From contig JAAYFZ010000262.1 of assembly GCA_012727965.1 (NCBI GenBank), positions 1-10,244 on the forward strand: DNA of 10,244 nucleotides. Reading direction: 5' to 3'. The position numbers and the translations under genes were made by a program. The stretch comes from Clostridiaceae bacterium. GTDB taxonomy: Bacteria; Bacillota; Clostridia; Saccharofermentanales; UBA5734. The notes beneath the pieces were generated by a model that was not told where the DNA came from, ran no database searches, and saw only the letters and a list, made by a program, of their open reading frames with translations. Of the stretch, positions 6,605-10,244 are shown one piece after another; within the stretch, counting starts at the first letter, position 1; each line of letters opens with the position of its first letter.

Positions 6605-8222
6605 CAAAGCCACCTGCATGGCCAACATTAGCAAGCTTAAGTCCCGGATTACGGTCAAGCGCCCAGTCGATAGCCCAGTCTGACTCGAAAAGCAAAACAG
6701 GCATATCGTCCTGATCTAGCACGATCATAGTTGTACTGGTAATCGACAGGCTCCCCGGATCCGGGATTTTTCCGTTTTTATCCGGCTGGACCCAGCGAGC
6801 ATATCTATAATTCAGTCCGCTCTGACGTATCTCAACATTGTATTCATTTTTCAGCCTGTATTCGAGGACCTCGAACTGCAGCACACCGACAACACCGACT
6901 ATATATGTTTCGGTGCCTATATCAGGCTGTTTGTACATCTGAATAGCTCCTTCTTCGGCGATTTGTTCGATCCCCTTCAGGAACTGTTTGCGCTTCATTG
7001 AGTCCTTCGACGATATTCTGGCAAAATGTTCAGCCGGGAATATAGGTATGCCCTCGAAATGAAGATTGCGATTGCCCTCGACCAGTGAGTCACCGATCTT
7101 GAAAATACCAGGGTCGAAAATTCCGATAATGTCTCCGGCATAGGCTTCTTCCACGATATTTCTCTCCTGAGCCATGAACTGCTGTGGTTGTGCCAGACGT
7201 ACCTGTTTATTCTGCCTGACATGCTTAACCTCAAGACCTTTTCCATATTTGCCTGAACATATCCTGATAAAAGCCATGCGGTCGCGGTGGTCCGGATTCA
7301 TATTTGCCTGGATCTTGAAGACAAAGCCGCTGAAGAAATTTTCGGTTGGATTAAGTGGCCCTTCCTGCGTCAATCTTGAAGAAGGGGAAGGTGCCATAGC
7401 CAGAAATTCATTAAGAAATACCTCAACACCAAAATTGGTGATGGCGCTGCCGAAGAATACAGGTGTAAGCTCGCCGGACAAAACTCTAGACATGTCCAGC
7501 TCATCGCCTGCGATATCAAGCAGTTCGATATCGCTGAGCAGTTTCTCCTGATAACTCGAGCCAATCGTATCTGCCAGACCGGGATCCTCAAGATCCTTGA
7601 CGTTTACTTTTACCATGCTGGCACCATGATCGCCGACTCTGCTATCGAAGAGCTCAAGGCGATTATATTTGCGGTTGTAAACGCCTTTGAAATCACCGTC
7701 AGTACCGATCGGCCAATTGACTGGCACTGAGAAAATTCCGAGAACCTTCTCCAGCTCATCCATCAACTCGAAGGGATCGCGCGCTGCGCGGTCCATTTTG
7801 TTTATAAAAGTGAAGATCGGTATACCGCGCATGCGGCAGACCTCGAATAACTTGATCGTCTGGGCCTCGACACCCTTCGCGCCATCGATCATCATGACGG
7901 CGGCATCCGCGGCACAGAGCGTTCTGTATGTATCCTCGGAGAAGTCCTGATGGCCGGGGGTATCCAGAATATTGATACAGAAACCATGATAATCAAACTG
8001 CATAACTGACGATGTAACTGAGATACCACGCTGCTTCTCGATCTCCATCCAGTCCGAGGTAGCATGACGACTTGATTTGCGGCCTTTTACCGTTCCGGCC
8101 ATATGAATAGCACCGCCATAAAGCAGCAGCTTCTCAGTCATTGTAGTTTTACCTGCGTCAGGATGCGAAATAATGGCAAAAGTCCTGCGTCTGGTTATTT
8201 CTGTGCTCAGATTATGAGACAT
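6597..8222 (-). CDS. prfC: Peptide chain release factor 3 (RF3)
   Basis: RF3 is a ribosome-bound translational GTPase that promotes release of RF1 and RF2 after peptide hydrolysis. The 541-residue length is close to the usual 525-540. GTPase motifs are all present: HPDAGKTT (G1, residues 20-27), RGISVTSS (switch region, 65-72), DTPGH (G3, 87-91) and NKMD (G4, 141-144). RF3-type features that separate it from EF-G are GRKSSRHATSDWMEIEKQRGIS and the shorter C-terminal part, which lacks EF-G domains IV and V. The start ATG (8222-8220) is preceded on its strand by GGGAGGTT with 7 bases between. It is transcribed alone, divergent from the zinc-ribbon gene, and converges on the small orphan at its 3' end. 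No broken motif is seen. Confidence 0.97.
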   Translation of the reverse strand: MSHNLSTEITRRRTFAIISHPDAGKTTMTEKLLLYGGAIHMAGTVKGRKSSRHATSDWMEIEKQRGISVTSSVMQFDYHGFCINILDTPGHQDFSEDTYRTLCAADAAVMMIDGAKGVEAQTIKLFEVCRMRGIPIFTFINKMDRAARDPFELMDELEKVLGIFSVPVNWPIGTDGDFKGVYNRKYNRLELFDSRVGDHGASMVKVNVKDLEDPGLADTIGSSYQEKLLSDIELLDIAGDELDMSRVLSGELTPVFFGSAITNFGVEVFLNEFLAMAPSPSSRLTQEGPLNPTENFFSGFVFKIQANMNPDHRDRMAFIRICSGKYGKGLEVKHVRQNKQVRLAQPQQFMAQERNIVEEAYAGDIIGIFDPGIFKIGDSLVEGNRNLHFEGIPIFPAEHFARISSKDSMKRKQFLKGIEQIAEEGAIQMYKQPDIGTETYIVGVVGVLQFEVLEYRLKNEYNVEIRQSGLNYRYARWVQPDKNGKIPDPGSLSITSTTMIVLDQDDMPVLLFESDWAIDWALDRNPGLKLANVGHAGGFDQ

Positions 8223-8244
8223 TTATGTGAACCTCCCGGGTCAT

Positions 8245-8264
8245 CTGCCGCACTTTTTGCGCAG
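8245..8264 (-). other. Small hairpin in the prfC leader
   Basis: On the minus strand CTGCGCA and TGCGGCAG form a seven-pair stem with one bulged base around an AAAAG loop. It lies 7 bases upstream of the prfC Shine-Dalgarno sequence, within the leader expected from the promoter at 8304-8332. It could influence translation; no known element is recognised. Confidence 0.3.
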
Positions 8265-8303
8265 CCTGTTCTTGTTGTTATATTAGTAAAAATTTGCCTG
8301 AAC

Positions 8304-8332
8304 AGTATAACAGGATTAGGATATGTTCGCAA
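8304..8332 (-). promoter_or_regulatory. Probable sigma-70 promoter for prfC
   Basis: On the minus strand TTGCGA (8332-8327) and TATACT (8309-8304) are 17 bp apart. The -10 box carries an upstream TG (TGTTATACT), an extended -10. Transcription would start near 8297, giving a leader of about 75 bases. Confidence 0.55.
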
Positions 8333-8359
8333 TCAAGTTCAAGCCGATACTTCTATGTC

Positions 8360-8388
8360 TGGACTATTCATGTATACTTATATATTAT
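8360..8388 (+). promoter_or_regulatory. Possible sigma-70 promoter for the zinc-ribbon membrane gene
   Basis: TGGACT (8360-8365) and TATTAT (8383-8388) are separated by 17 bp, matching consensus at 4 and 5 of 6 positions. The region around the -10 is very AT-rich. Start would be near 8395, about 30 bases before the ATG. It is divergent from the prfC promoter. Confidence 0.5.
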
Positions 8389-8425
8389 AGCCCTGCGAAG
8401 CAAATAATGAGAGGCTGGTGAAGAC

Positions 8426-9133
8426 ATGTCTTATTGTGTCAATTGTGGTGTAGAACTTGAACAGTCAGAGCGCGTATGTCCGCTCTGTGGTGTCGAGAGC
8501 ATAAATCCGAAGCAGCCCCGCCGCGAGAATGAACCGCGGCCTTATCCAGAACGTCTTGATCCAATCAATGCCAGACTCAATAAACGCTTCGCTGCTACAA
8601 TAATCAGTATAGCTATAGCTTTTCCCGCTATACTGACACTAGTGATCAATTTCATATATAAAGGTAGTGCAGGCTGGGGTGCCTATGTTGCTTCATCGAT
8701 GGTGCTGCTATGGTTTTTTATCGTTCCTTTGTTTTTATGGAATCGTCTAAACTTCCTCAAGGCTGTCCTCCCAGGTATTTTCGCGCTCGCATTATACCTG
8801 CGGTTTATAGAATATCTGCACCCGGGAAAAGGCTGGTTTTTTCGATTGGCGTTGCCTCTTGTAGCTCTGATTTCTCTGTTCGTAGTTATGATCGGTTTTC
8901 TGATCGAACGCAGAATACTCAAAAGCTACTATACGGCAGCGGCAGTTTTTGCGGCTCTGGCGATTATAGTTATCGCTGTCGAATATCTCTCGGAAATCTA
9001 TGCTTTTGGCGCTTTTAAGCTGGAATGGTCTCTCTATGCGGCTATTCCCAGTCTTGCAGCTGCTGCCCTCAGCCTGGCTGTTGGGCGTCGCCGCAGCTGG
9101 CGCGATCGAGTTAATCGACGCATTCATATATGA
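8426..9133 (+). CDS. Zinc-ribbon, six-span membrane protein (DUF6320-like)
   Basis: This 235-residue protein begins with a zinc ribbon, C4-x-x-C7 and C18-x-x-C21, each followed by Gly (CVNCG, CPLCG). A charged, Pro-rich linker follows (residues 23-52, including PYPERLDPINARLNKR). Then come about six membrane spans near 55-77, 86-105, 111-131, 138-160, 169-188 and 202-219, and a basic C-terminus ending RRIHI. From memory this layout, including the RR-x-H-hydrophobic end, fits the DUF6320 group of clostridial membrane proteins, whose function is unknown; a domain search would settle it. The zinc ribbon should lie in the cytoplasm. GAGAGG (8409-8414) is a rather distant ribosome binding site (11 bases). 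It is monocistronic in appearance: divergent from prfC and separated by 194 bases from the next gene, which has its own promoter. I see no clear terminator after it. Confidence 0.82.
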   Translation: MSYCVNCGVELEQSERVCPLCGVESINPKQPRRENEPRPYPERLDPINARLNKRFAATIISIAIAFPAILTLVINFIYKGSAGWGAYVASSMVLLWFFIVPLFLWNRLNFLKAVLPGIFALALYLRFIEYLHPGKGWFFRLALPLVALISLFVVMIGFLIERRILKSYYTAAAVFAALAIIVIAVEYLSEIYAFGAFKLEWSLYAAIPSLAAAALSLAVGRRRSWRDRVNRRIHI

Positions 9134-9134
9134 A
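9123..9134. repeat. 12-base palindrome over the stop codon of the zinc-ribbon gene
   Basis: TTCATATATGAA is a perfect palindrome that includes the TGA stop. It has no GC-rich stem and no T-tract, so it is not a convincing terminator. A partial echo (TTCACATATATG) occurs about 18 bases further on. Confidence 0.25.
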
Positions 9135-9226
9135 CTAAGTACTAGCTTTGTTCACATATATGGCAGAAGGCATTTGTACACATCTACGAATTATGACATT
9201 TATGTTACAAACTAAATCCAATCAAG

Positions 9227-9255
9227 TTGACGCATAGATAGCACCTCTGTATAAT
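9227..9255 (+). promoter_or_regulatory. Strong sigma-70 promoter for the SH3-domain gene
   Basis: TTGACG (9227-9232) and TATAAT (9250-9255) are separated by exactly 17 bp, the best consensus match in the window. Transcription should begin near 9261-9263, giving a leader of about 66 bases that contains the hairpin at 9295-9316. Confidence 0.85.
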
Positions 9256-9294
9256 CGTCTGTAATTGGGTCAACCTATGGTCGGATAAGTACAG

Positions 9295-9316
9295 CTTCGA
9301 TGCTAAACCATCGAAG
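9295..9316 (+). promoter_or_regulatory. Leader hairpin just upstream of the Shine-Dalgarno sequence
   Basis: CTTCGATG (9295-9302) and CATCGAAG (9309-9316) form a perfect 8-bp stem with a six-base loop, CTAAAC. The stem ends two bases before GGAGG (9319-9323). It could tune ribosome access or protect the 5' end of the message. No T-tract follows, so it is not a terminator. It does not match a riboswitch class I can name. Confidence 0.5.
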
Positions 9317-9327
9317 ACGGAGGTATT

Positions 9328-10244
9328 ATGAAATTTAAGCAGCTTAAATCGAAGCAGACAAATACTCTGCTAATAGCAGCGGTCCTGTCTGTAGTGATAG
9401 CCGCACCGGTCATGAGTCAGCCACTTGGTCTGACTACCATCATGACAACTTCAGTCCCAAGTCAAGCATCTCCTGTTATCGAGGATGCCGAGGTGCAGCC
9501 AGAAGCTAATCTGCTGGCAGCTCCTGAGGGTATCGACAATGTAGGAGACGGTCTTAGCAGAAGTCAGTCAGAGAATGCTCTGATCACAGCTGAGACTGAA
9601 GAAATTCAGACAACTACGCAGACTCAGTCCGATGCTACAGAACCTGAGAAGGCAGAACCTACAGCATCACCTGAGCCTGAAGTGACAACACCTGCATATA
9701 CCGGGCCGGAGTTTGAACCTCAGGATAAAGTTCTTTATGTCAGCGCTTCTGAACTTAATATGAGGCAGAGCTTCAGTGCTGAAGCCAATATCTTAGAAAA
9801 AATTCCGATGGGTAAGAAAATCAAATGTATCGGTGAGAGTGAAGAATGGCTCAGGATAGAATACAATGGCCGTACCGGTTATATTGCTTCCGAGTATACA
9901 TCCGCTGAAATGGTCTTCGTTCCTGTTGAACAGACAAGATACGTTGACGCTTCAGGCCTAAATGTCAGATCTCAACCGAATTCTGAAGCCGAAGTCGTGA
10001 CTAAACTCAGCCAGGATGACAAGGTAACACGTATTGGTGTTGGTGATGGCTGGTCGCTGATCAAGACAGCAGGAGGAAAAGAAGGTTACGTTTCCAGTAA
10101 ATATCTGACTCCTGATGTACCTGCTTCTGTACTCGCTGCGCAAGAGGCTGCCCGGCAGGCGCAACAGACAGCGAATCAGACCAAGAGCAAACCTGCTCCA
10201 GCCTCCAATCCTGGTTCTGTTGTTGGCAATGCTGACATATCCAG
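9328..10244 (+). CDS. Exported protein with two bacterial SH3 domains, 3' partial (probable cell-wall hydrolase)
   Basis: The frame is open from the ATG at 9328 to the right edge; 305 full codons are visible. The start is set by GGAGG (9319-9323) four bases upstream. Residues 1-30 are a signal peptide: a basic start (MKFKQLKSKQ), a hydrophobic core (LLIAAVLSVVIAAPV) and a likely cut after APVMS. A Thr/Glu/Pro-rich, low-complexity linker follows to about residue 130. The first SH3b domain is at about 135-192 (LNMRQSFSAEANIL, EWLRIEYNGRTGYIASEY). The second is at about 205-262 (LNVRSQPNSEAEVV, GWSLIKTAGGKEGYVSSKYL). An Ala/Gln-rich stretch and a PAPASNPG linker then lead to the edge. SH3b domains bind peptidoglycan, and this architecture commonly precedes an NlpC/P60 peptidase domain. 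That catalytic domain is outside the window, so hydrolase activity is inference. It has its own strong promoter. Confidence 0.88.
   Translation, partial: MKFKQLKSKQTNTLLIAAVLSVVIAAPVMSQPLGLTTIMTTSVPSQASPVIEDAEVQPEANLLAAPEGIDNVGDGLSRSQSENALITAETEEIQTTTQTQSDATEPEKAEPTASPEPEVTTPAYTGPEFEPQDKVLYVSASELNMRQSFSAEANILEKIPMGKKIKCIGESEEWLRIEYNGRTGYIASEYTSAEMVFVPVEQTRYVDASGLNVRSQPNSEAEVVTKLSQDDKVTRIGVGDGWSLIKTAGGKEGYVSSKYLTPDVPASVLAAQEAARQAQQTANQTKSKPAPASNPGSVVGNADIS

Noticed and set aside
8212..8244. Ten-codon upstream reading frame overlapping the prfC start on the minus strand
   Set aside because: It begins with ATG at 8244 but has no ribosome binding site, and the strong site for prfC lies inside it. 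Frames this short are expected by chance.
9262..9323. Possible cyclic-di-GMP or cyclic-di-AMP riboswitch before the SH3 gene
   Set aside because: Short stretches such as GGGTCAACC and GCTAAACC recall parts of the c-di-GMP-I aptamer, but the full set of conserved helices is missing. The leader, about 66 bases, is too short for either class.

Overview
The window looks like a chromosomal stretch from a low-to-moderate G+C Gram-positive bacterium, most likely a clostridial member of the Bacillota. The evidence is the protein style: long threonine synthase, RF3, Pro/Thr-linked surface proteins, a zinc-ribbon membrane protein and an SH3b exported protein, with strong AGGAGG-type ribosome binding sites. 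I cannot place it to genus. There is no sign of a phage, transposon, CRISPR array, tRNA or rRNA, and no stretch longer than about 200 bases lacks a gene.

Left block (3-6253, all + strand): five genes follow each other closely, with gaps of 13, -4, 18 and 50 bases. They are a surface-anchored protein cut by the left edge (cohesin-like end, cadherin-like domain, a duplicated unrecognised module, membrane anchor), a GtrA-family membrane protein, FolC, a membrane protein with TPR-like regions on both sides of one membrane span, and threonine synthase ThrC. The spacing suggests one transcript, although the functions (cell surface, folate, threonine) are mixed. A 12-bp GC-rich hairpin follows thrC.

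Middle (6359-8222): a 76-residue cysteine-containing orphan starts just after that hairpin behind a near-perfect Shine-Dalgarno sequence. It converges on prfC (release factor 3, minus strand). The two stop codons are 7 bases apart within a 16-base perfect palindrome.

Right block (8223-10244): a divergent intergenic region carries plausible promoters for prfC and for a zinc-ribbon six-span membrane protein. After that gene comes the best promoter in the window (TTGACG, 17 bp, TATAAT). It drives an exported protein with two bacterial SH3 domains that runs off the right edge and is probably the N-terminal part of a cell-wall hydrolase.

I did not find a convincing new defence or mobile system. 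The items most worth a second look are the duplicated module of the surface protein, the small orphan behind the hairpin, the two-sided TPR protein, and the structured leader of the SH3 gene.
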